This document shows, piece by piece, positions 1 to 9,989 of a DNA stretch of 41,105 nt; the first letter of the stretch is position 1; every line of letters starts with the position of its first letter. The DNA lies in the NCBI GenBank assembly GCA_003427395.1, contig BFEA01000072.1, forward strand, positions 1,016,035-1,057,139, read 5' to 3'. A program made the position numbers and the translations under genes. The notes beneath the pieces were generated by a model. That model was not told the DNA's origin, made no database searches, and worked only from the letters and a program-made list of their open reading frames with translations. The stretch is from Chara braunii. Its lineage: Eukaryota > Streptophyta > Charophyceae > Charales > Characeae.

Positions 1-39
<39 letters not shown>

Positions 40-40
40 C
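1..40. repeat. (CT)n microsatellite at left edge
   Basis: Pure CT dinucleotide repeat running off the left edge of the window. It ends in CCCCAG, so it could serve as the polypyrimidine tract of a splice acceptor at 41-42. Confidence 0.95.
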
Positions 41-42
41 AG

Positions 43-252
43 TGGGATGTCCTGCACAGTTTAAATAGGGGTTCTGATTCGGAGTCGCCCTCATCCTCTG
101 ACGAACTGCCATCTTTCTCATGGCCTCCACTTTCATCCTCCTTGCCACCGCCATCAGTCCCATCGCTGCCACCACTCCCGTCACGACCGTCGCCACTGCC
201 ACCATTTTCAACCCCCAAACCTGCAGTACATGTCTTGTGTCCGGGCCTGTAG
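43..252 (+). CDS. possible terminal exon of an unrecognised gene (strand uncertain)
   Basis: Directly after a CT tract and CCCCAG acceptor, one plus frame stays open for 69 codons to a TAG at 250-252. It starts WDVLHSLNRGSDSES and becomes Ser/Pro/Leu-rich. I recognise no domain. The opposite strand is also open through 1-219 and reads as a Gly/Asp/Ser/Glu-rich acidic sequence (for example SSSEDEGDSESEP), which looks equally like a low-complexity protein segment and has a possible minus-strand acceptor (CTGCAG) near 226-233. Only one reading can be right, and transcript data would be needed to choose. A GGTGAGT donor-like site at 280 adds a further alternative. Confidence 0.25.
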   Translation, partial: WDVLHSLNRGSDSESPSSSDELPSFSWPPLSSSLPPPSVPSLPPLPSRPSPLPPFSTPKPAVHVLCPGL

Positions 253-1155
253 CCCCTGTCCGGTGGGGTCTGTTCCCTTGGTGAGTGTTCATTGTCATCA
301 TGGAGTTTCTCTTCATGGCAGCATGATTAGAGCACTCATGACAGTGTGCCCAACAAGGTCATCACACGCTACCTCGCAGTCTTCGGCCCAAGGGGAGTTC
401 TGGATGATGTAATTTCCTGCATGAATATTTATTATTATCATCGTGTTCAAAGCCGTGTGATTAGATCACTCGGGAAATTGTACCCAAGAGGGTCGTCATT
501 GGCTACCTCAGAGTCTTCTTCTGGAAGTGAGTTCTGTCAGATGTAACTCTTCGTATGTGTACATTATTATCATTTTCTCTTGTAGTTGATCCCCTAGAAA
601 GTAACAGTATTTTCAACAAGTGCTGCTTGCCTGAGTGAGAATGGGCTTAGAAGTTAGAATCCAAAAAGCATTTGGCTTGGTTCCAATTCCTTTTTGCATG
701 TGTCCCAGGCTAAGGCCTTGCCGTTGCCTTGCAGACAAAGTCTTGCTGCAAATTCCCCTTGTGAAGGTATATTTTCAAATGCAAAATAAGTACCTTAGGC
801 TATGCTCACACAAGGATTTCCCTGCGTGTATCGACCATATATGTGGCCAGAGTCATTCAGAAAGGTCCCATTAACTGTTGCTGTCTTTTTTCTTTTGGGC
901 ATGGGGGTGGACGCATTAGCGGTGCCATCTTCTGAAGGGGCAATGGCGCCCATGGTGACGCTGTTCTCTTGTTCCCCTCCACGCTCCTCTCATCTAACTG
1001 CGTTTCTTTTTTTGTCTTCTTTTTTTTCTTTTCTTTTCTTCATCTACACACGGGTAAAGTTTCTGTTTAATGAATGTATGCCATTGTACGGGGCTCTGCT
1101 AATTCCTGTGTTCCTTGTCTGCGAACTACATGCTGTTGTTGGGTGTCACATGCAG

Positions 1156-1728
1156 CTTGTGGCCATTGATCATATTGTTTGCGTTGCCGCCAATTCATTT
1201 GTCATGAGCGACTCGAGGAGCCAGCCGGCAGCATTAATATCTGGGCAGCGCATGTACCGAGGAACAGGTGCAGCGGAGGAAACACGGCTCCAGCGACAGG
1301 TGTCATCTCTCCGGCCCAACTGGAGAAACTTTGGATCGTTGCTGTTCGAGAACGAGGCAATAGAATGGTCCTCACTGGAGCGCTGTGTGCGGCGGTCAAT
1401 TAAGAGCACTCCGCCACCACTTATCCGACCTGGACACCTGAGTGTGTACCGCCATCCGCGGACGCCGGGGTGCATGTGCTACAAAGGAAATGCAGACAAT
1501 GACAGTGCTGGGAACCAGGTTGCGCAGCAGGCTCGACACCGCCAGGTCGATAACAACAGAGATGATGAGTATGAACCTGATGTGCTCCCTAATAAGGGGG
1601 AGGAGTCGTCTCCCCTTTCACCTGACAGAAATACTGATGCAGGGGATGGTGAGGAGGCGTATGACAGTGAGGAGGAGGAGGGTGAGATCAACGACAATGA
1701 AAATGGTGGCGAGAACGAGGAGAGATGA
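1156..1728 (+). CDS. probable 3'-terminal coding exon of an unrecognised gene, acidic C-terminus
   Basis: A plus frame of 190 codons is open from a plausible acceptor (pyrimidine-rich stretch, then CACATGCAG ending at 1155) to TGA at 1726-1728. The first half is mixed in composition, with GSLLFENEAIEWSSLERCV and a Cys/His/Pro patch HPRTPGCMCY. The last 60 residues are strongly acidic (DDEYEPDV, then EEAYDSEEEEGE), resembling the disordered tails of nuclear or chaperone proteins. I cannot name the family. The frame stays open back to 802, but 960-1060 looks like intron (T-rich, hydrophobic nonsense), so I start the exon at 1156. A small upstream exon is possible near 736-766, between an acceptor TTGCAG and a donor GTATAT. 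Confidence 0.4.
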   Translation, partial: LVAIDHIVCVAANSFVMSDSRSQPAALISGQRMYRGTGAAEETRLQRQVSSLRPNWRNFGSLLFENEAIEWSSLERCVRRSIKSTPPPLIRPGHLSVYRHPRTPGCMCYKGNADNDSAGNQVAQQARHRQVDNNRDDEYEPDVLPNKGEESSPLSPDRNTDAGDGEEAYDSEEEEGEINDNENGGENEER

Positions 1729-2784
1729 CGACATGGTTTTTGACTACCTGATTATGGCACAGCCGAAGGCAGTTCATTTATAGCCCTGAGTGGGTAATGG
1801 TCTGAACACCCAGTATTGCTGTATTGTGCTTTCCCGCACATGCATGTAGACGTACCCAGACAGAGACATACGAGGAGGGGGGGGAGGGGGTATGTTTGTG
1901 TGTGCACTCATATGCTTGCACAGACTTACATCTTTGTATGGCCATTTGGGGTTTCTTTCGGCTGGCCAGAGTCGTGACCAACGCCCAGAGAATATGTCGA
2001 GGGGGGCATAGCACTTCGTGTGTCCACTTACGCACTGCGCACCGTAACCAATCAGTACCCTTGCCAACGAGGAATTTCATGCAACAGAACGGGGTTCAAA
2101 GGGGCGCCATAAACCACGCGCCTGGACCTGACAGATAAAAATCGATCTGGAAAAGGTCATTGCATATTCTTCAGTAACTCCAATGGATTTTGTCCCTTTT
2201 GGCATGTTTAGTTGGGTGATGAGTGAGTTTAGGTGAGAGAAAAGTATCGCAACTGTTTTCTACCATCTGTTTTCTGACTTTCACTGCAAGTTTGGTGGCT
2301 TCTCAATTTTGTCAATCTATTGAACAGCAGTGTTCGGCTCTTCACAGGGCGCACAAGAGGGGGGGGAATTAGCTGATGCCACACTGCGCACAAGGGCAGT
2401 GCCTCAGGCAACAGCACGAGTAGCTGAAATGACGACCCCGAGTCAGCCCCTACAGGTAACAATTCCCTAAAATGGCTCAAGGCTTACATCGAACAAATCC
2501 AAAAGGGAAAGAGAGCATCATTTTGACATCCAAACCGCATGCATGAAGCAATTGAAACACAGAAAAAGGGGGTAGTGAAGGCATTCTCACCTCGTCCAAC
2601 CAGGTTGACGAGCTGAAAAAACCTGAAGAACTGTCGGAATATAGCACTTTCAGATAGAGGAAAAACACATCAGGGAACAGGGCCAGAATGATCAAGGCAA
2701 ATAATTATTCTATTGGATGACTTGTTCCGGGATCTGCATCCCAACGAGAGCAACAAGAAGAGGGACACCAATGGGCCTAGCTCA
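1729..2784. other. non-coding or unassigned sequence
   Basis: No supported gene. The short ORFs on both strands lack recognisable motifs. G-runs occur near 1873-1890 and 2357-2366. It may contain the 3' UTR of the exon ending at 1728. Confidence 0.4.
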
Positions 2785-2792
2785 GTTAGTAC

Positions 2793-3324
2793 CATGGTTA
2801 TGCTGGACCTGGACACCGGACCAGTCCAGACGTCTGCCCGAACCTGTGTCTGCTCTGGACCGTCCGGATTGAAAAAAAAACTTTGGAAACAAAAAAACGT
2901 TTTTATTTTTTTTCCTTGGATTGGCCTACAAATTTCGAGATGGTCCTCACCTTCCTTTCTTTGTAACGGACACCCGGCCCGACTCCCGGCTTTGTAAAAA
3001 AACAAAGAATTCAACGTTAAAAATATGTATATACTCGTTTGTTGTCCTCTTCTCTCTCTCTGCCTACGGTTTTACCGGGCAGTTCTGTTTGTGACGATAT
3101 ATTATATAATATATAAAACAGAGAAAATATATGACGATATTCATATATTGTATATATATTTATTTTTGTATTGTGATGCTGCATAACGTATCTTTTGTTA
3201 TTTTTTCAATTTAAGTCGGGCTTTTTTGTGGGGGTGGGGTGCGGGGATGGATCCAGACAATCTGGACCCGACACCAGACCCAGAACGTTTGCACTGTGGT
3301 CCGGACGTCTGTATCGTAACCATG
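2793..3324. mobile_element. hAT-like miniature inverted-repeat element, 532 bp
   Basis: The ends are inverted repeats: CATGGTTATG at the left and CGTAACCATG at the right. The similarity continues inward for about 75 bp (GGACCA, ACGTCTG, CTGTGTC blocks versus the complement of the right arm). It is flanked by a perfect 8-bp direct repeat, GTTAGTAC, at 2785-2792 and 3325-3332. Eight-bp target duplications are characteristic of hAT transposases. There is no transposase frame inside, and the centre is A/T-rich, so this is a non-autonomous copy. Confidence 0.85.
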
Positions 3325-3369
3325 GTTAGTACACACGTGAACTGTCGGAATAGAGACCCAAGTTGGGAC

Positions 3370-3495
3370 CCAGATGCAATCTTTTCTTTTTTTCTCGAAC
3401 TTTGGAAAATTTTGGAGCCCAATGTTCGAACTGGGGGTGAAGGCTCCATCTATTGGTGGAGAGAAGCACCTGCTGGAAATCGGGTCCAGCATCCC
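3370..3495 (-). mobile_element. SINE-like unit, minus orientation
   Basis: On the minus strand this unit contains a weak RNA polymerase III B-box-like sequence (AGTTCGAACATTGG, complement of about 3421-3434) and ends in an A-rich stretch (complement of the T-run near 3382-3394). A 45-bp block with GGCTCCATCTATTGGTGGAG at about 3442 recurs near 6495 beside a long poly-T, so it is a dispersed family. Exact limits are uncertain. Confidence 0.45.
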
Positions 3496-3499
3496 TGAT

Positions 3500-3990
3500 G
3501 CATTCAATGGAATCTGAGAATCAGTGCATCAAGAGGGGAGATAGGGCTGGGCAGCATAGATTGCCGTGTTGCCAGGGGATTGACTGCCCGGCCCATCGAG
3601 CAGGGAAAGGGAAGTGCCTCTTCAGCTTTGCTGCAAGCTGCAAGACGCCTGACTATCCTTGGTAAAAAGCAGGTCCTGTCACAGCAACACTCACTGTCCC
3701 CCACATGCCACTGCGGTCCCCTATTGAGAGGGGAGGGGGGGGAGGGGGGAGGGGAAATCCGGTGCCGGACGCATGGGGATTGACGTGTGAATCTGGGTCC
3801 AATCATGGAATGAGAGATGGTAATCACGGGTGAGTTCCCCATGTTCTTGCCCTGTCCTCCTTTCCATACCACCTCCGCAAGCAATCAACCTGACAGTTGG
3901 GAGTCATGTAATACTTGGAGCGTAAGTGTGTGGGATTGCCAGCGTCCGTGTAGTGGTGTGTGTGGTGTGTGTTGAGTTTGGACACTACAG
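3500..3990. other. unassigned sequence
   Basis: No supported gene. It contains a G-rich stretch (3728-3755) and a GTGTGGTGTGTGTTG stretch near 3952-3974. The short overlapping ORFs on both strands carry no motif I recognise. Confidence 0.35.
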
Positions 3991-5949
3991 CCTTGCAGGG
4001 GTGGGGCGGATATCAGGGCCAGTATAGTTCCACTTTTGACACCGTGTCCTGGCTGAGTGGTTACGGTACTTTGGTCTTGAGGCTGAGGTCGCCGGTCCGT
4101 GCTGGCACGGAGGAGGGTAGTTGTTGAAGAAGTGTTTGACTGTGTTATGGATGTCTGTTTTTGTGTGGAGAAATGTGAGCTTTTCTGTTATTTTGTGTTC
4201 CATTGTGTTAGAATCTTTGTCTCTATTTGTTGTTTGATGGTTTCTGTGAGCTCTGGGACACCTCCCATTTCGAAAGTGCACCTTCGTCGCCAGAGGGCCC
4301 AGAGGATCGCTAGCCCTCTTATTGCAAACATGTTGGTGGCAGAAGTGCTGTCTGATTCTGGGTGGCTGATACCGCATAGTAGGGCCCTCCATTCCCAGGG
4401 CCATTTTTCCCGGGTGCCATTTTTCCCGGGTTCCATATGGCCTCCACATGCGATCCCACCAACACCACAGCCGTATGGAGGGTGAACACCGCATCATTTT
4501 CAGTGTTTTACGACTTTCCTCTGCGAGAAACTATGAGCGCATAGCTTGCACCAGAGGAGAACGAGGCCCTTCTGTTCCAGGCTGGTTCTATTAATCAGCC
4601 AGACCTTGGTTAGCAAGCAGCACTGCTCTATCTGCCACTGGAGGGATGCGTAGTTTGCTGGACGGGTTTTAGTGTCAGTGAACCGTTTTACTGGGTGTAG
4701 TGCATCCCTCTGCACGTTGAGGTGCTTCATCCATCTGTTGATCACTTCCGTGTGGAGGTCGACTCGGGGCCTGAGCACATTTAGTCGGCTATGTTGGTCG
4801 GGAGGGAGTACAGCTGCCGGATGCTGGTTCCCCTTTTGTGACTGGTCATTGGAGTCCAAGTTGCTGGGTTGAGGGGCAGCTTCAGGATCCAGTGGAAGGT
4901 AGTCCAGTGTTCTTCTTCCTTGAGCACCTGGACACGACAGACTTGTGCACTTGGGTCCAGTGGGCTTCCTCGAGGATGATCGACAAAAGTGTTGTCTGTC
5001 TGCTTGTTGAACAGGCTTACCTGTATCTTCCCATTTGGGTGAGTGTCAATGATGCTGCCCACTTTGTTTGGGTTGTGCCCCCTGGCCGTCCAGTCATTTT
5101 GGGTCCATGTCGGGCCTTTTTCGAGGATGGGTACGGCGTCGAGGGGAATCGAGAAAATATAAGTAGGTTGAGTGCCTTGGCTGGGTGGTAGCGCAGGATC
5201 CCATGTATCATTGATTCGGAGGACCCTATGTTGAGAACATAAGTAGGTCTAGTGCATCGGCTGGGTGGTGGCAGTATCTGAGTTTGCTGCGCAGCTGCTC
5301 CTGTGTCTGGTTCCCAAATATCCTTCATTCGCAGGATCCCGTGTTGAAATCATCCTTTCCATGGACGGTCTGAGCTCGTGTAAATGTGGCTGTGATGGTG
5401 CATGGTCCATCTATTGCCAAGTAGGGGTTGGGGACAGGCTTCCTCCTATTGTGGAAGCTGCTTTGTTGGTGAGAGGGAGCTTGTGCCAGATTTTTTGTAG
5501 AGAGGTCCTCCAACCACGTGGCCGGGTCCAGTGCCCTGGGGGCGTTCAGGGCCAGCCTGGTAACTTGTTCCCGGGCTAGGTTCCTCCAAGGTAATGGGGG
5601 GGGTTAAAGAGGAGGCTCTGTGTCCATTTTGTCGCCAGGGCCGTGACCAGGGTGGCAGGATAAAAGAGTCCCACACCACCCTAGGGATGACACAGTGCAA
5701 CTTGTGGTTACCCCGCTACAAGAAGGCGGTGATCTGCCTTTGGATCGCACGTAGTGCCCAGATTGCTGTCTTGTACCAAAGGGAAGTGAAAACAGTGACA
5801 TGTGTTGGTCTTTCCAGCGGCCTAGCTTCTGGAGGACCGGTTGGGCCAGTCATCCGTTGTTTTGGCGGGTTTGCCCATGGCTCACATGGTGACCCCATTG
5901 ACCCGAATCGATGCCTGTGGGGCTAACCGTTTGGTCCGGGACTCATGTG

Positions 5950-6310
5950 GGGGTCTTCCACCTTGAGAGTAGAACTACCAGCTTGCCCAGTTGATCACCA
6001 TGTCTGACGATGTACAAAAGAAGTGCATCAGTCGCTTGATTTCTTCCATGTTACCGGGGGACGAGTTGACCATGAGAGTGAAGTCATCTGCAAAAAATAA
6101 GGAGCAAATGGGGACTGCGTCCACTGGGAGAAACTAAGTTTTGGATGATCTTACGAGTGCTTAGGTTGGCCACCAGGGCTTCCATGATAATGACAAAGGG
6201 AAAGGTGGCTATCAGGTCCGCTTGATGGACCGGCCATTGTACTGGGATAGGTGGTGCTAGGTTGCCACTCAATCGTCGCATTGTGGTGCGGGATGGTAAT
6301 CCAGCGCTGG
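5950..6310 (-). pseudogene. reverse transcriptase catalytic region of the LINE
   Basis: The complement of about 5960-6110 reads LFADDFTLMVNSSPGNMEE and then IKRLMHFFCTSSDMVINW, the YxDD-box region (FADD variant) and the following helix of a LINE reverse transcriptase. The upstream frame (complement of about 6130-6230) gives IATFPFVIIMEALVANLSTR, the motif B region that precedes the catalytic box. A frame change lies between the two segments, so the gene is broken here. Confidence 0.75.
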
Positions 6311-6403
6311 AATATTGGATCGAAGTTCATTTTTTGCAGGCACTTGTTTAGAAATTAACATTCCACAAGATCGTAACCTTCTCAAAATCTGTAAAGATGA
6401 AGG

Positions 6404-6540
6404 CTTTTTTTTTTTTTTTTTTTTTTTAACGAACAACCCCAGGGCACAGCTCGAGATGCTGGTAGGAGCAGACACCTCAAGCTGTCCCGGGGAGGCTCCA
6501 TCTGTTGGTGGAGAGCTGCACCTGCTAGGAAGTGGGCTCA
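6404..6540 (-). mobile_element. SINE-like unit with poly-A tail, inserted in the LINE
   Basis: A 24-nt poly-T at 6404-6427 is the A-tail of a minus-oriented retroposon. Just beyond it is the block GGCTCCATCTGTTGGTGGAG (about 6495-6514), shared with 3442-3461. It interrupts the minus-strand reverse transcriptase region, so it inserted after the LINE. Confidence 0.5.
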
Positions 6541-7920
6541 GCGTCTTCTGTTAGAATTGCATAGAACAGATTCAAAGTTTCTTGGTACGAATGGGGGGAG
6601 CGCCCTCTGGGATGAAATCAGTCTGTAGGTACAGGAATTGGAAATCTTGTAGGGGTTTCCTGTTCTATGTGTGTGTGGCGCTCCTCTAGGGTTTCCAAAG
6701 GATGTCCCGTTCGGCATCCACTTCACCGAACAGCTCCTGGGGGTCTTGCCACGTTTGTAAATAGGAGTCCAAGATGGTCCCTTTGGCCTGTAATTCCCTC
6801 TCATTTTTGTAATGTTGTTTCACAGCCTTGAAAGCTTTGTGTGTTCGTGATCCGAGTACCTCCTCAATTGTTTATTGGGCATTTTTCTGGTAGAATTGGT
6901 GGTCCTTCCTTTCAAAGGAGCACCTTGCTGGTCAGGCGAGCATCAGAATTGTGTAGTCTTGTATATGAGAAAAGGTTAACTGCATAGGTGAACCATTGGG
7001 CAAGGAGGTGTTCATTGTTGACCAGTGGAGAGAAAGCCCACGTCCCAAGGTATGTGGCACAGGAGGTTACAGAATGGAAGGCCACGTCCCACCACCGCCA
7101 AGTCTGGGCTAGCATTGGGCATGCCAAGCGGCAGCGTTCAGTGTTGCCGATGTTGGGGTTGATGCTCTGCCGCAGTAGGAACAGATGGGGAACAACGGGC
7201 CTTTCGGTTCCAAGTCAGTTCTAGACATAGCCAGTCCGGCGCGGGGAGGCATTGGTGCAGGTTCTGCCATTGCAGCGATCGAAGGTTGGTGGGCATGATC
7301 TTGGCATAGGAGGGTCAGGGCATATTCTCCACTTGGGGCGGATCAATGGGCAAATCTCGAGCCCATCTCGGAGCAATGGTGGGATCGATTGGTACTTGTG
7401 GCTTCGTTTCTCTAAACCCTCTATTGATTGTGTAGTGTAATCCCATATGTGCGTTGGATGTTAATTCGCCCATCCCCACTCATTCGGAAGAAACGGCAAG
7501 GGCACATTTGGAGTTCATGATTTGTTGTCAAAGAGTCTCTGTTTGTGGTCTCCCACCACTCTTATGTGCATCAGGGTTTCTCATTTGTCTTCGCTGTCGA
7601 GTGCCTTATTCCTTGTGAACGGTGACATTCTCGCTCCCGATCGCCCGGGCTCTCAGTCCTGCAGGTTGCAGGCTCCTTTATCATTTTTTTGTACTCTTTA
7701 GACTACCTGTGGCAGTGGCAGGCCTGCGTGTTTCACTACCCAGTCCCCCTGCAACATGTAGGGCCCTTTTTCAGGGCAAGTTGTCAGGCTAAAGGTATGG
7801 CCTCTCGTAACTTGCTTAGTTTGTTGTCCATATAGTTGGCGTACCTCATATTTTGTTGTAATTGGGTGGGTGTGTACCAGTTCTCTCTCTTGACATCCCA
7901 CAAGCTTCCTATTGTGTATA

Positions 7921-8060
7921 TGCCTCATTTGACCCAGCTGAGCCATGGTGAGTTAGTGGTCAACGTGCAGGGTATCCAGATTCGGCAATATGCCTCATTT
8001 GACCCAGTTGAGCCATGGCAAGTCAGTGGTCAACGTGAAGGGTATCCAGATTCGTGTACG
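7921..8060. repeat. 70-bp tandem duplication
   Basis: TGCCTCATTTGACCCAG begins at 7921 and again at 7991. The two 70-bp units both continue through GAGCCATGG, GTGGTCAACGTG and GGGTATCCAGATTCG with a few substitutions. Confidence 0.85.
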
Positions 8061-8344
8061 ATATGGGGGTTCCTGCCAAATGACGTGCCACGTATCCGGG
8101 GGGGCATTTTTGTTTTGGCCCTATTCTTCTCCGGAATTTAAGCATGTACAGCCATATGGGAGCATTAACTATGTCTTGTTTGGTCGCTTTTGTCTGGTTC
8201 TTTGCTTGACGGTGCTGCGAGCGGGAGGCTCTGGATCACTGTGCATTAGTCAGCTACAGGAACGGATGGACATTGTCGGAGCAGAAACCCTTACAAGGGT
8301 ACCTGCTCGGGATTTTCAAGGTCAGGCATTATTTGAATGTTGAT

Positions 8345-9050
8345 AGATTTTTTTTTAATGATGTGACTTGATAAGAATGAGGTTTGCCAAAGTCTATTCA
8401 CACCTGACCAACGACCAAGAGGCTAAGCTGTTTCAGTTTTCATGCCTGCGACCTACGAGGGCGACGACGAGGATGGATGATGTGATTGACCGGGCCCCAC
8501 GTTTGGCGAGGCCGCGCATGCATGTGGCCCATTGAAGTCTAATTAAATTGTGGCTTGCGGCTGCTAAGCTCAGCTAAATGGCTTAAACAGTTGCTGTGTC
8601 GCATGTACGGTTGCTGCATAGAAAGATATGGATTATCAATTTTTTTTTAGGTTCATAACATTGCCCGCATCGAGGGGTTGAGCCCACACTCAGGTGATAA
8701 AGGATTTGCATCCTAGCCTATCAGGTAGTGGCGGGGGCAAGCGGAGCCTGCTGGATCACGGGCTAGGTACCGCTGGGGACAAACTCTTCAAATATGAAAG
8801 TTGTTCCTGCCACTTCAACAGTATGAAGGAAGTAGGTACCACGTTGAATTGCCACCTAGCGGATATCGAGATTGACTCCGAAGACGGCCCTGCTTGGGCT
8901 CTCCATTTTTTAGCAGGCCTACAGGGAGTTACATGCCTAGTGTGGTCGACTTTGACCGTGCAATTGCGAGATTGCACGACCTAAATTATCCGCACCGCGA
9001 ACTAGCATGACCATTGCGCAAGGAAGAGACGCATAAATCGAGAATGGTTC
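8345..9050. other. unassigned sequence
   Basis: No recognisable gene. An open plus frame at 8694-8984 (96 codons) and a minus frame across the same bases have no motif I can place. T-runs occur at 8348-8356 and 8641-8648. Confidence 0.35.
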
Positions 9051-9054
9051 GAAG

Positions 9055-9150
9055 TTTTTTTTTTTTTTTTACTCAGTTCGATTTCATTGGGAATTGAACT
9101 TGAGTCTGCTTCCGGCAGGTTTGAGGTTGGGCCATGAGTAGGGGTGAACA
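9055..9150 (-). mobile_element. tRNA-derived SINE-like unit with poly-A tail
   Basis: Minus strand: an A-box-like TGGCCCAACCTC (complement of about 9123-9134), then a good B-box AGTTCAATTCCC (complement of about 9089-9100), then a 16-nt poly-A (complement of 9055-9070). The A-box to B-box spacing of about 33 nt fits a tRNA-type internal RNA polymerase III promoter. The anticodon and acceptor stems do not fold as a functional tRNA. Confidence 0.55.
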
Positions 9151-9276
9151 GAAAAAAAAGGGAAAAACGAAGACAAGAGTGGTACATGGCGTGCTTGCAA
9201 GATGTTGGGAGCTGTAACTCCCAACAGTAGGTAAGCCGCCCGTTTTCACGGGCGTTACACCTAGTCTTTTTTATGA

Positions 9277-9515
9277 TTTTTTTTTTTTTTTTTCCCTTGA
9301 GTTCTTGCCCTCCACCATTTGAAATAGCAGCAGCGTTGCATCTTCCCGTAGGTAAGGGGAAGATACTTTTCCACCTTGGACATTAGGTGAGAGGGTGGAG
9401 GGAGTAATTTTCTGAAGGCTTCACTTAGCCTCACAGTGCCTTGAATACATTTTGATTTGAACTCTGGTCTGCATTTCAACAGTTTGTGGCTGTGCCTTGG
9501 AGGCACAACATTCCA
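9277..9515 (-). mobile_element. SINE-like unit with poly-A tail
   Basis: Same arrangement as the neighbouring unit: the minus strand carries a B-box-like AGAGTTCAAATC (complement of about 9456-9467) and ends in poly-A (complement of 9277-9293). The left part is a minus frame with no recognisable domain. Limits are approximate. Confidence 0.45.
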
Positions 9516-9714
9516 AAGGGTGCCGTCAGGCCAATGGATTAAAAAGAACAAGGAAATGGGGGGAAAGAAAAAGAAAACGAAAACATCGGGGTTAGACATT
9601 AAAACAAGACTTGTATTTTGCAGTTTGGGCCACTAATTATTTGGTGGCGTAAGTGATTTTTGTCGGCCCTGAAATTTTTTCTCTTAGTGAACTTGCAGCA
9701 CGCGAATGCATTGT

Positions 9715-9870
9715 TTTATATTTTTTTATTAATTTTTAAATTAAAAATTATCAAATGTAGAATACTTTTTGCACCCCACTTTGGGAGTATCGGGATTTGA
9801 ACTCGTGATTATGACAAGTTGTTTTTCCTCCTCACTAAGTTGGCGCCCCTCAGAACGGGCGCTGGACAGA
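9715..9870 (-). mobile_element. SINE-like unit with B-box
   Basis: The minus strand has GAGTTCAAATCCC (complement of about 9790-9802), a strong B-box, preceded by an A-box-like AACTTAGTGAGG (complement of about 9831-9842). The T-arm pairs at only about three of five positions and no acceptor stem forms, so I call it a tRNA-derived retroposon, not a tRNA gene. The A-tail side is the A/T-rich stretch 9716-9765. Confidence 0.4.
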
Positions 9871-9989
9871 AAAAAGGCAGCCAATGGCAATCCAGGATGT
9901 AGTTGCAGCCATTTGGCTGCCCATTGTTTACGAGGGAGAGATTTGACAAAGATCGGAGCGTGGAGGAAGGTCATCGCTGAAAATTCTTA

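Larger units (their letters stand above)
3990..8340 (-). pseudogene. decayed LINE (non-LTR retrotransposon), minus strand
   Basis: Read on the minus strand, several frames together spell a LINE polyprotein broken by frameshifts and stops. From its 5' side (right) to 3' side (left): a segment with CPEKGPYMLQGDWVVKHAGL near 7700-7850; a reverse transcriptase core at about 5950-6310, with MEALVANLSTRKI before the catalytic FADDFTLMVNS motif (aspartate pair near 6090); then GVGLFYPATLVTALA-like and HRSSCA regions; and a zf-RVT-like tail LWALWRRRCTFEMGGVPE near 4240-4290. The FADD form is typical of LINE reverse transcriptases, which copy their RNA at a nicked target site. A poly-T at 6404-6427 marks a SINE inserted within it, and 7921-8060 carries a 70-bp tandem duplication. 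It cannot make an intact protein. The outer limits are estimates. Confidence 0.7.

Noticed and set aside
9780-9850. tRNA gene on the minus strand
   Set aside because: B-box present, but the T-stem pairs poorly and no acceptor or anticodon stem forms; better explained as a SINE-like retroposon.
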